Origin: an uncultured Lachnospiraceae bacterium
Lineage (GTDB): Bacteria > Bacillota > Clostridia > Lachnospirales > Lachnospiraceae
Length of the DNA stretch: 64,000 nt
Assembly: GCA_948794795.1 (NCBI GenBank)
Contig: CAQGLR010000004.1
Location: 1 to 64,000, forward strand
Direction of reading: 5' to 3'
In this document: in pieces, positions 1 through 7,569 of the stretch
How the letters are laid out: each line of letters opens with the position of its first letter
Numbering within the stretch: position 1 is the first letter of the stretch
Translations under genes and position numbers: made by a program
Notes under the pieces: model-generated
The model's input: only the letters and a program-made list of their open reading frames with translations
Database searches by the model: none
What the model was told of the DNA's origin: nothing

Positions 1-75
1 ATAGTCTAAACCATCGGTTTCTTCATGTCAAGCTGACCTGTGAACAGTAACAAAATATCCTAAAGCCTGCAAATT

Positions 76-906
76 TTATATACCCCTGTTCTGCAACAGA
101 AGCAATTTCTTAACTATCATAAATAACATAAATACAAATAAATTGACAAGCACTACACTTGCCCCTGCAGGTACAGAATAAATATATGAAACCATAATTC
201 CTGCACAAAAACATATAGTTGCAAGTATTCCTGATGAAACCATCACACTTTTGAAACTTTTAAAAAGCTGCATAGATGAAAGTGCTGGAAATATAACAAG
301 ACTTGATATAAGCATTGCTCCCATCATCTGCATGCCAAGCACTATAGTAACTGCAGTAAGCACTGAAATCATTGTATTATAAAATGAAACCTTTACACCT
401 GTTGCCCTTGAAAAGCTTTCATCAAATGTAACAGCAAAAATATTGTGGTAACAAAATACAAATAATATAAGTACAGCAGCTGATAAGATTACACTTAAGA
501 CCACATCTTCCTGTGACATAGCCAGTATGCTTCCAAACATATAACTGCATACATCTGTAGTCATGCCTGTTGTAAATGATGTAACTGTAACACCTATTGC
601 AAGTGCTGATGCAGACATTGCAGCGATTGCAGCATCCGATTTCATTACACCATTCTCATTCATCCTCAGCAAAATAACAGCGGCGGCTATAACTACTGGT
701 ATAGACAATTTTAATGGTACTATCCCAAAAGCTACTGCTATTGATAATGCCCCATATGACACATGTGACAGCCCGTCACCAATCATTGAATACTGTTTTA
801 ATACAAGGCTTACACCAAGAAGTGCAGCACATAATGAAACAAGTATGCCAACAATAAAAGCCCTGGTAATAAACGGATATGACATCATCTGAATAATAAC
901 TTCCAT
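76..906 (-). CDS. Metal ABC transporter permease, ZnuB/MntB family
   Basis: Membrane subunit of an ABC-3 family importer for zinc, manganese or a related divalent metal. The 276 residues are the usual family length and form about seven to eight hydrophobic segments, the first at about 12-36 and the last at about 248-268. The family stretch GDGLSHVSYG (43-52) and a second conserved stretch around 195-210 (GAMLISSL) are visible. The ATG follows AGGAGG. Its ATPase partner is upstream at 1264-1965, but 357 bases carrying two repeat elements separate them, so coupling of the pair may be altered. No substrate-binding lipoprotein is in the window. The metal cannot be decided from sequence. Confidence 0.9.
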   Translation of the reverse strand: MEVIIQMMSYPFITRAFIVGILVSLCAALLGVSLVLKQYSMIGDGLSHVSYGALSIAVAFGIVPLKLSIPVVIAAAVILLRMNENGVMKSDAAIAAMSASALAIGVTVTSFTTGMTTDVCSYMFGSILAMSQEDVVLSVILSAAVLILFVFCYHNIFAVTFDESFSRATGVKVSFYNTMISVLTAVTIVLGMQMMGAMLISSLVIFPALSSMQLFKSFKSVMVSSGILATICFCAGIMVSYIYSVPAGASVVLVNLFVFMLFMIVKKLLLLQNRGI

Positions 907-924
907 AATAATCCTCCTGCCGTT

Positions 925-1169
925 CTAGGGAGTGTTTGAAAATTAAACAGTACACAAATTATGTGGCTCTGGCAATTCCAAAATTTTACCAATGGCAGCC
1001 CGCTCCCGCTTGGATGGGATGCGCAGTGGTGCATAAAGCCTTAAGAAACAAGGCTTAAGCACCAGCGCCCCCAAACAGCTGCCTTTTGGTAAAACATTTG
1101 AAATTTGCCAGAGCAATATAATCTTTGTGCAGTTTGACGGTTTAAAAGCAATTTTCAAACACTCCCTAG
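925..1169 (-). repeat. Palindromic element copy (reverse orientation) between metal transporter genes
   Basis: A 245-base near-palindrome of the dispersed family described at 48590-48840. The outer ends are CTAGGGAGTGTTTGAAAATT and its inverse. The core has the family arms CTCTGGCAA...TTTACC and GGTAAAACATTTG...GCCAGAG. The apical stem here is AAGCCTTG/TTAAGGCTT type. It lies between the metal ABC ATPase and permease genes. No clear target duplication was found, and its ends differ from those of the copies at 4547 and 48590. Confidence 0.85.
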
Positions 1170-1183
1170 CGGTATAAATAGTA

Positions 1184-1258
1184 AGGTTTATTAATAAGTA
1201 ATCCCTGGTAAACCAAACCCACCGCTTAAGAAGCGTGTATTTTAAAGGGCTTACTTAA
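1184..1258 (-). repeat. Short inverted-repeat element, copy 1 of 2
   Basis: About 70 bases with ends TTATTAAGTAAGCCC and TTAATAAGTAATCCC in inverted orientation. The interior (ACGCTTCTTAAGCGG and neighbours) is nearly the same, on the opposite strand, as the segment at 59832-59895. It lies just downstream of the metal ABC ATPase stop codon. It might double as a transcript-end hairpin, but no T tract supports that. Confidence 0.75.
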
Positions 1259-1263
1259 TAAGG

Positions 1264-1965
1264 TTAAATAAAAATTTTTGAATAATCTGAATCCATATAT
1301 TCTGCTATAGTCCCATAAAAATACCCGCCTTCATTTATATGAAGTATTTTTCCTGCCTTTGTAACAGCATTCCGTAAATCATGCGTTACCATAACGATTG
1401 CCATTCCTTCCTTATTCAGGTCCTGCAGTATACTGTAAAGTGATGCTGCGGCAGCAGGGTCAAGCCCTGTAACTGGTTCATCAAGCACAAGTATTTTTTC
1501 AGCAGCACAAAGTGCCCTTGCAAGCAGCACTCTCTGCTGCTGTCCTCCTGAAAGTTCTCCATAACACTGGTTCCTAAGATTTAAAATCTCCATCCTGTCA
1601 AGGTTCCTTACAGCCCGTTTTCTCTCTACAGCCTTAAAATAAGGCCTGCCTTTCATACTATTAAGAAAACCAGACATAACAACTTCCATAACACTTGCAG
1701 GAAAATGCTTCTGTACCTGTGTCTGCTGTGGCAGATAGCCAACTGCACCATTTTTCAAGGTATCATGTAGTTCTACATGTCCGCTTACAGGCTTTATAAG
1801 ACCTAATATTGTCTTAATAAGTGTACTTTTGCCTGAACCATTTTCCCCTGCAACACATACATAATCACCCTGGTATACTTCAAAATTAAAATTTTCTAAA
1901 ATCGGTTTATTATCATAACCAAGCCCTGCCTGTACACATGATACAAGACATCTGCTATCTTTCAT
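1264..1965 (-). CDS. Metal ABC transporter ATP-binding protein, ZnuC family
   Basis: Cytoplasmic ATPase that powers the permease at 76-906. The 233 residues show Walker A GENGSGKST (40-48), a Q-loop region YLPQQTQVQKHF, signature [15 protein letters not shown], Walker B ILVLDEP and the switch histidine in VTHDLR. This layout is typical of ZnuC/MntB/TroB-type ATPases. Translation starts at the ATG at 1965 after a weak GGCAGGG site. The two genes would normally be a tight operon; here a palindromic element and a second short repeat lie between them. Metal specificity is not visible. Confidence 0.92.
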   Translation of the reverse strand: MKDSRCLVSCVQAGLGYDNKPILENFNFEVYQGDYVCVAGENGSGKSTLIKTILGLIKPVSGHVELHDTLKNGAVGYLPQQTQVQKHFPASVMEVVMSGFLNSMKGRPYFKAVERKRAVRNLDRMEILNLRNQCYGELSGGQQQRVLLARALCAAEKILVLDEPVTGLDPAAAASLYSILQDLNKEGMAIVMVTHDLRNAVTKAGKILHINEGGYFYGTIAEYMDSDYSKIFI

Positions 1966-2060
1966 AGTATTACCCTGCCATCCTTTAATAATTTGAAAAC
2001 CTTTTTCATTTTATAAGCCAGTGACAGATTTGTCAAGCCCTGTTATTATATATTGCACAT

Positions 2061-2104
2061 ACAAAAAGAACTGCCTGTTACTTATTGTTATTCGTAACAG
2101 GCAG
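2061..2104 (-). terminator. Rho-independent terminator after the phospholipase C-like gene
   Basis: An 11-bp perfect stem, CTGCCTGTTAC pairing with GTAACAGGCAG, with a 12-base loop. On the minus strand it is followed by TTCTTTTTG. It is placed to end the transcript from the gene at 2161-2748. Confidence 0.85.
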
Positions 2105-2160
2105 CCCCTTTATACAATGTACGGCTCCGTCCTCATAAAACTTGCCGTCTTCCATAATCT

Positions 2161-2748
2161 CTAGATTGATACTGATAAATGCATTTCCTTTGTCTGCTCT
2201 TCAAATAATAACAGGATTGCATCCACAACAGTATGGCAAAGACCTACAATATACTCACAGTCACGGCTCACGGCACTTTGCATCCTGGTATAGATTTCAT
2301 GCATCCTCTGGACAAAGTTCAATATTGCACCAGGTTCATAAACTGTTTCCCCCAAACGTTTCCTTACTGCTTCTGGGCTGTGGACATAAGAACGGATTGC
2401 ATGTTTCAGCTCCTCTTCATAAACACAATGGTCTTTCAATTTCCCAGGGTAATTAACATTATGCGGAAATGTAAAATAATCGGCTATATAGTGGACTATC
2501 ACACCAAGATGCCTGCAAAAGTAACAATCTGCTCCTTTTCTTACATCAAAATGCGAAACCAGCTTACCGAGTTCTTTCTTTAGGATGTCAAAGGAATCCT
2601 CAAATGTATGCTTCCTAACAAAAAATGATGGAACACAGTCTGGTAATATACTACCTATATAGAATGAACCTTTATGACTTCCTATCAGCTCCATCCCCTC
2701 ACTATTCATCAGATACCAAGCCAATGAAATATGGGATTTCTTTCGCAT
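2161..2748 (-). CDS. Zinc-dependent phospholipase C-like protein
   Basis: A 195-residue protein resembling the bacterial zinc-dependent phospholipase C/S1-P1 nuclease-type family (Pfam PF00882). The N-terminal KKSHISLAWYLM, GSILPD and a series of His/Asp residues (HTFEDS, GVIVHYIADYFTFPHN) fit a metal-binding helical fold. There is no signal peptide, so it is probably cytoplasmic, and the substrate is unknown. I place the start at the ATG at 2748, which follows GGAGGGAGAT; an ATG 33 bases upstream lacks a site and nearly touches the promoter. It is transcribed alone. Confidence 0.75.
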   Translation of the reverse strand: MRKKSHISLAWYLMNSEGMELIGSHKGSFYIGSILPDCVPSFFVRKHTFEDSFDILKKELGKLVSHFDVRKGADCYFCRHLGVIVHYIADYFTFPHNVNYPGKLKDHCVYEEELKHAIRSYVHSPEAVRKRLGETVYEPGAILNFVQRMHEIYTRMQSAVSRDCEYIVGLCHTVVDAILLLFEEQTKEMHLSVSI

Positions 2749-2806
2749 ATCTCCCTCCTTATCCTGACAAATACGACACACATCGCTGTCTTTTTTAAGT
2801 GTCTTA

Positions 2807-2835
2807 ATTGTAACACTTTTGTTTTAAATTTGCAA
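2807..2835 (-). promoter_or_regulatory. Sigma-A-type promoter for the phospholipase C-like gene
   Basis: On the minus strand, -35 TTGCAA, a 17-base spacer and -10 TACAAT. Transcription would begin near 2800, consistent with translation from 2748. Confidence 0.7.
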
Positions 2836-2910
2836 TAGTTTTCTGACAATTTAACAAAATTTTCACAATAGAATATACAATTTCATACCTGTAAATATAT
2901 ATATATCTTT

Positions 2911-4467
2911 CTACTTATATGCTACTATATAATAACCAAACTGGTTAACCTTAAATCCTGACTGCACCAGATAACCTGTATCCACCCCCGTATCCAATAT
3001 ATAAACACCTTCTGTATCCAGGTTATTATACAAGTCAAAATTCATACAGAATCTTCCAAATGAACCTGCACTCATAAAAGCACTTGGATAGTTATTATAA
3101 ACAACAGTATCTATATATTCATCAACAGGAATTTTACTGTAAAACATAATCCTTGAATGTGAAACAGATGGGGTTATATATATTTTATTATCTGCAGGTG
3201 TATTATCAATTGCAAAGTCCATTGCTTCTTCAAGTCCTGTACAAAATGCATAACCTGCCTCTTCATTATATAACTGGAAATACTCCTGGATAAAATTCCC
3301 AAACAGCCATAAATACGCTGCTGCCGCAATATATATAAATTTATAACTGGTTAATTCTAAAATTTCATATAACCCGTATGCCGCAATAAGTATAACTGGT
3401 ATCATAAGGCTGTTAGCCCTGTTTACATTAACTGCCACCATAAGTGCCAGCAAAAAACCAGCAAGAAATTGTATAAGTAACAGGATTTGTGGAACTTCAT
3501 TTTTGGATTTAAAGTTTTTTATAACATTGTATATTGCAAAAACCATGCCAATAACAAATAAAACAAGTGTAAGCTTATAAAATATACCATAATCCTTATA
3601 CACATTTGTAACCAGCCCATCTGTCTGGTTTACCATAATATTCCATATGTTCTTAAAATTATCTGGTATGTTATGCAATGATATCTCACCTGAACGCATA
3701 TACAAAAGTTTTGGTATTGAAATAACACCAAGCCGGATTTCATCTATATATCCTTTATTGACAAGCAGAAAAAGTAACAGGGGCAGAGCCATTACTGCAA
3801 GCACTATACAAGATATTATAGTATATTTGTTAATACCTGCTTTCTTCTTATAGACTGCATATATTATTTCCAATAAAATGATAACTGGTACAAATGGCCA
3901 TATAGTTGCATATGCATACAATGAAAGCCCATACATTATAGCAGATACAATATAAAACACCTGTTTGTCCATCCCTTTTATAAAAAACAATAGTCCAAGC
4001 ACCAGAAATGCTGGAGCAAGATTTGATTCAAGCCCCCATCTTGAAAGCATAATATGCCATGGCACAACAGCAAGGATAAACATGCTTATAAGACCTGCTT
4101 TCTCATTAAATAAACGCTTCATAAGCAGATAAACAGCTACAAGTGTAATTACAGCCATTATAAGCTGTGGCAGCCTTATAACCCATGTTTCCAGCCCAAA
4201 CATTGCAATAAAAGGTATCATAAGGTAAGACTCCAGCACATTCATGCCACTTCCCCACGAAATAAAATAAACCGGAAAACTATAGCCAAAAGAATCTTTT
4301 CCATAATGCAGCAGCGAATATGCTTCATACCCGGCATATGCCTCATCCTGGTTTATTCCGCCAGGGATGCTTCCAAACTTATACACCCTTGCAAATATAC
4401 CAACAGCCAGGATTATAAAAAATAACACACTTGTAACATTAACCTTTGAAATAAATTTTTGCTTCAT
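2911..4467 (-). CDS. Membrane glycosyltransferase, GT39/ArnT-like
   Basis: About 519 residues with some eleven to twelve hydrophobic segments, then a soluble C-terminal part from about residue 400. The early loop has GGINQDEAYAGYEAY with the acidic pair typical of GT39/PMT/ArnT enzymes that use lipid-linked sugars; LSRWGLESNLAP is also family-like. It probably moves a sugar onto a lipid or protein at the membrane; the acceptor is unknown. A GTG at 4515 gives a longer frame, but those bases carry the promoter -10 (TATAAT), so I prefer the ATG at 4467. No adjacent cell-wall genes indicate a pathway. Confidence 0.75.
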   Translation of the reverse strand: MKQKFISKVNVTSVLFFIILAVGIFARVYKFGSIPGGINQDEAYAGYEAYSLLHYGKDSFGYSFPVYFISWGSGMNVLESYLMIPFIAMFGLETWVIRLPQLIMAVITLVAVYLLMKRLFNEKAGLISMFILAVVPWHIMLSRWGLESNLAPAFLVLGLLFFIKGMDKQVFYIVSAIMYGLSLYAYATIWPFVPVIILLEIIYAVYKKKAGINKYTIISCIVLAVMALPLLLFLLVNKGYIDEIRLGVISIPKLLYMRSGEISLHNIPDNFKNIWNIMVNQTDGLVTNVYKDYGIFYKLTLVLFVIGMVFAIYNVIKNFKSKNEVPQILLLIQFLAGFLLALMVAVNVNRANSLMIPVILIAAYGLYEILELTSYKFIYIAAAAYLWLFGNFIQEYFQLYNEEAGYAFCTGLEEAMDFAIDNTPADNKIYITPSVSHSRIMFYSKIPVDEYIDTVVYNNYPSAFMSAGSFGRFCMNFDLYNNLDTEGVYILDTGVDTGYLVQSGFKVNQFGYYIVAYK

Positions 4468-4506
4468 AATACAGCTATCCATCCAATCTAAAATAGTAAT
4501 GTAATA

Positions 4507-4534
4507 ATTATACACAAAAAAATTATAAATTCAA
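4507..4534 (-). promoter_or_regulatory. Promoter for the GT39-like gene
   Basis: Minus-strand -35 TTGAAT, 16-base spacer, -10 TATAAT preceded by TGTG. The palindromic element at 4547-4773 begins 12 bases beyond the -35 box, so its insertion replaced all sequence upstream of this promoter. Confidence 0.75.
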
Positions 4535-4546
4535 TCTGCCAGCCTT

Positions 4547-4773
4547 TTTGAGTTTCCACATTTTTTTAATACACAGGTATTTTGACTCTGGCAATTCCAA
4601 AGTTTTACCAACAGCAGCACGCTCCCGCTTGGATGGGATACGCAGTGGTGCATAAAATCTGAAAGAACCAGATTTAAGCACCAGCGCCCCAAACAGCTGC
4701 TTTATGGTAAAACATTTGGAATTTGCCAGAGTAATATAATCTTTGCGTAATTTAAAAAATGGGGAAACTCAAA
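4547..4773 (-). mobile_element. Palindromic MITE-like element with 9-bp target duplication
   Basis: A 227-base copy of the dispersed palindromic family. The termini are TTTGAGTTTCCACATTTTTT and its inverse with ...GGGGAAACTCAAA. The flanks are identical 9-mers, GCCAGCCTT at 4538-4546 and at 4774-4782, a perfect target-site duplication. The apical stem is AAATCTG/CAGATTT. There is no coding capacity, so movement would need a transposase supplied elsewhere. Confidence 0.9.
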
Positions 4774-4929
4774 GCCAGCCTTGCTTTCCACATATAAAAT
4801 AATGTAGATTCAAGGATATAAATTACAAATTAATTATTACGTTTATATTGTTTTTATATATTAATCTAGCTGTATTCTGTTGACATTTTTTTATTTATTA
4901 AATTATAATTTAATTAATGGACAAACTGT

Positions 4930-4938
4930 GAAAGGAGG
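4930..4938 (+). promoter_or_regulatory. Orphan Shine-Dalgarno (STAB-SD-like) in the leader of the small secreted protein gene
   Basis: GAAAGGAGG lies 74 bases upstream of the ATG at 5013 with no start codon at a useful distance; the real ribosome site is AGAAAGGATT nearer the gene. The same nonamer sits 73 bases ahead of the related gene at 5975. Bacillus cry genes use a GAAAGGAGG-type site to protect the mRNA 5' end; that role here is inference. Confidence 0.55.
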
Positions 4939-5012
4939 ATATATAAACATATATAAATTTTTATTGCTAATGTTAAATACATATACAAATTACAGAAAGG
5001 ATTACAAAAGTT

Positions 5013-5354
5013 ATGAAAAAGAAAATTATAAAATATTTAACAACTGCCCTTATTTTAACAGGATGTGCAGTATCTGCTGACACACATATTAGTTCTGCAG
5101 GCTCTGCTTACCAAAATACAGAATATGATATACAAAAAATTATGGAAGAAACTGCTCTGTTTGATGAACATGAAATCCATAGGTTTATAGAAGAAACTAA
5201 ATATGCTTTTGATGGAAATGAAACAGCAATAAAAGTTAATGATGATGGGTCTATTACTATATATACAACAAACGGCTCAAATAATAAAAACTATCAAGTT
5301 GGCAATAATCTCTATATGTATCCTATTGCTATGACTTATGGTGTAACAGAATAA
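5013..5354 (+). CDS. Small secreted or lipoprotein, unknown function
   Basis: A 113-residue protein of unrecognised family. It has a lysine-rich N-terminus and a hydrophobic segment, with either a lipobox LTGC (Cys18) or a signal peptidase I site near SSA-G (28-30). The mature part is acidic and ends with NDDGSITIYTTN and a Tyr-rich tail. The paralogue at 6607-6897 shares the DGS(I/V)T motif, the NN-K..-GN--Y-YP tail and Cys18. Leader and terminator sequences are also shared within this cluster, pointing to cassette duplication. It is AT-rich like its neighbours. Function cannot be assigned. Confidence 0.7.
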   Translation: MKKKIIKYLTTALILTGCAVSADTHISSAGSAYQNTEYDIQKIMEETALFDEHEIHRFIEETKYAFDGNETAIKVNDDGSITIYTTNGSNNKNYQVGNNLYMYPIAMTYGVTE

Positions 5355-5385
5355 TAAAGTACATATGTTTAATATAACTTAAACC

Positions 5386-5452
5386 GTAGTGTGTCTAAAA
5401 ATTAAAAAATATACAAATTATATTGCTATGGTAATTCCTAGACACTACCTAA
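5386..5452. repeat. Internally deleted palindromic element
   Basis: The left end TAGTGTGTCTAAAAATT and the following ACAAATTATATTGC resemble the ends of the copy at 925-1169. At AATTCC the sequence jumps directly to an inverse end, TAGACACTACCTA. It reads as a copy of about 67 bases that has lost the hairpin core. Confidence 0.55.
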
Positions 5453-5468
5453 TATTAATTATACCCAA

Positions 5469-5509
5469 AACAGTATGATAAACTATATATATTTATCATA
5501 CTGTTTTTT
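5469..5509 (+). terminator. Terminator of the 5013 gene
   Basis: AACAGTATGATAAA pairs with TTTATCATACTGTT, followed by TTTTT. The same stem ends the gene at 6607-6897, supporting duplication of the whole cassette. Confidence 0.85.
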
Positions 5510-5567
5510 ATTTATTATAGAAAATTTCTATAAATTAGAATCCAAGGGCATCAATAAAAACTTATAC

Positions 5568-5720
5568 ACTAATCCCCATGCCATGCCCCACATAGCACAA
5601 ATAGCATAACAGGACAAGCCTGCTTTAGAAAAATACTGTTTTACATTTTCCGAGGTTGAAACCGTAATTATTCTTAGGCTGCGTTTTTTACTGTCCTAGA
5701 ATGATTTTTCAACCTAAAAA
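5568..5720. repeat. Dispersed AATCCCCATG repeat plus an AGGTTGAAA hairpin
   Basis: The first part (about 5568-5655: AATCCCCATGCC, CACAAATAGCATAACA, AAAAATACTGTTTT) recurs in diverged form at 32183-32275 and 59757-59825. The second part is a nested inverted repeat, AGGTTGAAA...TTTCAACCT around ATTCTTAGG...CCTAGAAT. No gene is seen here. Confidence 0.6.
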
Positions 5721-5892
5721 TTACTATGTTATTGTGTATTTGATTTGTAAATCATTCTTATATACATTTAATATTTATGCATTTATTTAGCAACATTGTA
5801 TTGACAATGCTATATATTTTTTATTATAATATTATTAGTTGCTATTAAATTATAAATTTAGTCATACATATTTTAACAGCAAATATTTGAAA

Positions 5893-5901
5893 GAAAGGAG
5901 G
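5893..5901 (+). promoter_or_regulatory. Second orphan GAAAGGAGG site
   Basis: Identical nonamer to 4930-4938, 73 bases before the ATG at 5975, again without a start codon at a suitable distance. The near-identical spacing in two paralogous leaders argues for selection or recent duplication rather than chance. Confidence 0.55.
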
Positions 5902-5974
5902 CATTTATCTAATACTTACTAATTTTCTTTTATTATTAATATTCTAAATTTACAGAAAGGATTATAAAAAAATT

Positions 5975-6535
5975 ATGAAAAAAACAAAATTATTATATTT
6001 CAGCTTAATAGCTGGTCTTTTAGTATCTGGTTTAACTTTAAATACAACAAAATCTAATGCACAAGAAGTAGTATCTGGATACAATTAAAATACAGATGAA
6101 AATACCATTTATTATGAGGAAGGAACAAAACTATCAGATATATATGATGTATATGGAATAGAGAAAGCAAATCCTATTACAGATTCATATAATAATGGAA
6201 TATCACCTTTAAATACCTGGGGAATCTTACCATTTAGTTCCACAACAATAAAACCTGGCCACACATATTATTTATTATCACAAATTAAATATTCCTCTCC
6301 AAATTATGTAAAAATAACATTTCAAACAGATAGAGATTGTGATATAGTTGCTGGTCTTAATATTCTTGAAGGTGATACTATATATGCAACCAAAAAAGTT
6401 TCTTGTAAAGCTAATGTTCCAACTACTGTTTCCATTAATTTAGAAAAAAATAAAACTGTTGATGCATTTTTACTGAACATAAATGGTTTTAATGTTGGTG
6501 TAAGTAATATTTTTGTTAATTATGAATTACAGTAG
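5975..6535 (+). pseudogene. Secreted protein gene with an in-frame stop
   Basis: The frame begins MKKTKLLYFSLIAGLLVSG, a clear signal peptide with cleavage near SNA-Q. It stops at TAA (6086-6088) after 37 residues. The same frame then stays open without further stops to TAG at 6533-6535, giving 187 codons in all. The remainder has a beta-rich, secreted-protein look (TTIKPGHTYYLLSQIKY, NLEKNKTVDAFLLNINGF). The intact leader, ribosome site and downstream frame point to recent inactivation by one substitution, a sequencing error, or readthrough. Family not recognised. Confidence 0.75.
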
Positions 6536-6606
6536 TAAATTAATAATGTCTAGTTATATATTTAAAAAATAAGTAATCATATAATATTTATAAAGGAGAT
6601 GTATTT

Positions 6607-6897
6607 ATGAAAAAAAGGGTTATAAAATATTTAATAACAGCATCTGTCTTAATAGCTTGTATATTATTTACAAATACATATACAAGTTCTGCAAATTCTT
6701 CCAGCCAGAGTAAAGAACTGCCTAATAAACTAGGTGCACATATAAAAATTGATGAAAATGATATAGAATATACAATTCACAGTGATGGATCTGTAACCAG
6801 CCATATTAAAGTTAATAAAAATAATAAAGATTTTGAAGATGGTAATATAACATATGGATATCCAACTGGTTTTTATACATACTCTGACAACCAATAA
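6607..6897 (+). CDS. Small secreted or lipoprotein, paralogue of 5013
   Basis: 96 residues starting after an AAAGGAG site at the ATG. The N-terminus has a basic start, a hydrophobic segment and Cys18 in LIAC, aligned with Cys18 of the 5013 protein; a signal peptidase I site after SSA is the alternative. The mature part shares HSDGSVT, a KNNKDFEDGN--YGYP tail and small size with the paralogue. No catalytic motif is visible. It has its own terminator, and the cluster looks like repeated duplication of one secreted-peptide cassette. Confidence 0.7.
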   Translation: MKKRVIKYLITASVLIACILFTNTYTSSANSSSQSKELPNKLGAHIKIDENDIEYTIHSDGSVTSHIKVNKNNKDFEDGNITYGYPTGFYTYSDNQ

Positions 6898-6928
6898 ATA
6901 CATACATTTAATATAATTTAAATCTATT

Positions 6929-6970
6929 AACAGTATGATAAATACATTATGTATTTATCATACTGTTTTT
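6929..6970 (+). terminator. Terminator of the 6607 gene
   Basis: AACAGTATGATAAATACAT pairs with ATGTATTTATCATACTGTT and is followed by TTTT, a longer version of the 5469 stem. Confidence 0.88.
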
Positions 6971-7076
6971 ATAATAATTGCGGTTGTATAGAACACGCAC
7001 CAATATTTTTAATAAAAATAGGATATATATTTTGATAACCATAGTTATATTATATACAAAATTTTAATATGCAATG

Positions 7077-7190
7077 TCATTTAATTAAACAAAACCTTAT
7101 AAATAATAGGCTTATAAATATTTTACCAAAAGGTAGCTGTTATAGTTTATAAAGGATACTGGTACTTAAGCCACATAACTTGTATATTAA
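7077..7190 (+). repeat. Decayed palindromic-element fragment with adjacent short repeat
   Basis: Bases 7077-7128 (CATTTAATTAAACAA, AGGCTTATAAATATTTT) resemble 34740-34790. The rest keeps scraps of the palindromic core (TTTTACCAAAAGG, AGCTGTTAT, ACTTAAGCC) joined directly to a right-flank sequence, ACATAACTTGTATATT. It looks like a collapsed old copy. Confidence 0.5.
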
Positions 7191-7216
7191 AAAACAGACA
7201 AACCCAAAACCATGTA

Positions 7217-7480
7217 TTTGGGTTTCCACATTTTTTACAACCCACAAAGCTTATATTACTCTGGCGGATTCCAAATGTTTTACAAAAAAGCAGCTGTATG
7301 GGGGCGCTGGTGCTTAAGCCACGTCTTCAATGTTTAATAGAAACTTTTGTTTCTATTAAGCATTTGGGGCTTTATGCACCACTGCGTATCCCATCCAAGT
7401 GCAAACGTGCTGCTTGTGGTAAACATTTGGAATTGCCAGAGGCAAAATACCTGTGTATTAAAAAAATGTGGAAACTCAAA
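7217..7480 (+). repeat. Palindromic MITE-like element, forward orientation
   Basis: 264 bases with termini TTTGGGTTTCCACATTTTTT and inverse TTTGAGTTTCCACATTTTTT. The core arms and an extra apical hairpin (TTAATAGAAAC...GTTTCTATTAA) are shared with the copy at about 34780. The flanks AACCATGTA and CTGCCTGTA agree at only five of nine positions, so any target duplication has decayed. Confidence 0.85.
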
Positions 7481-7569
7481 CTGCCTGTACACTTGACAAT
7501 TTCATATTTCCTCGGTAAAATATTGCTTGTCGTACATAAACAACAGATTTATTTGAATGGAGTGATTAT

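Noticed and set aside
1..75. Possible start of another gene downstream of the metal permease
   Set aside because: No frame with a ribosome site continues to the window edge on either strand; too short to judge.
943..1158. Open frame of about 71 codons on the minus strand (and similar frames at about 7298, 16520, 27130, 48584)
   Set aside because: They lie inside copies of the palindromic repeat. The similar peptides arise because the repeat DNA is conserved; none has a ribosome site and the frames are not preserved in all copies.
2105..2150. Possible 25-residue frame after the phospholipase C-like gene (MEDGKFYEDG...)
   Set aside because: It runs through the terminator hairpin and has no convincing ribosome site.
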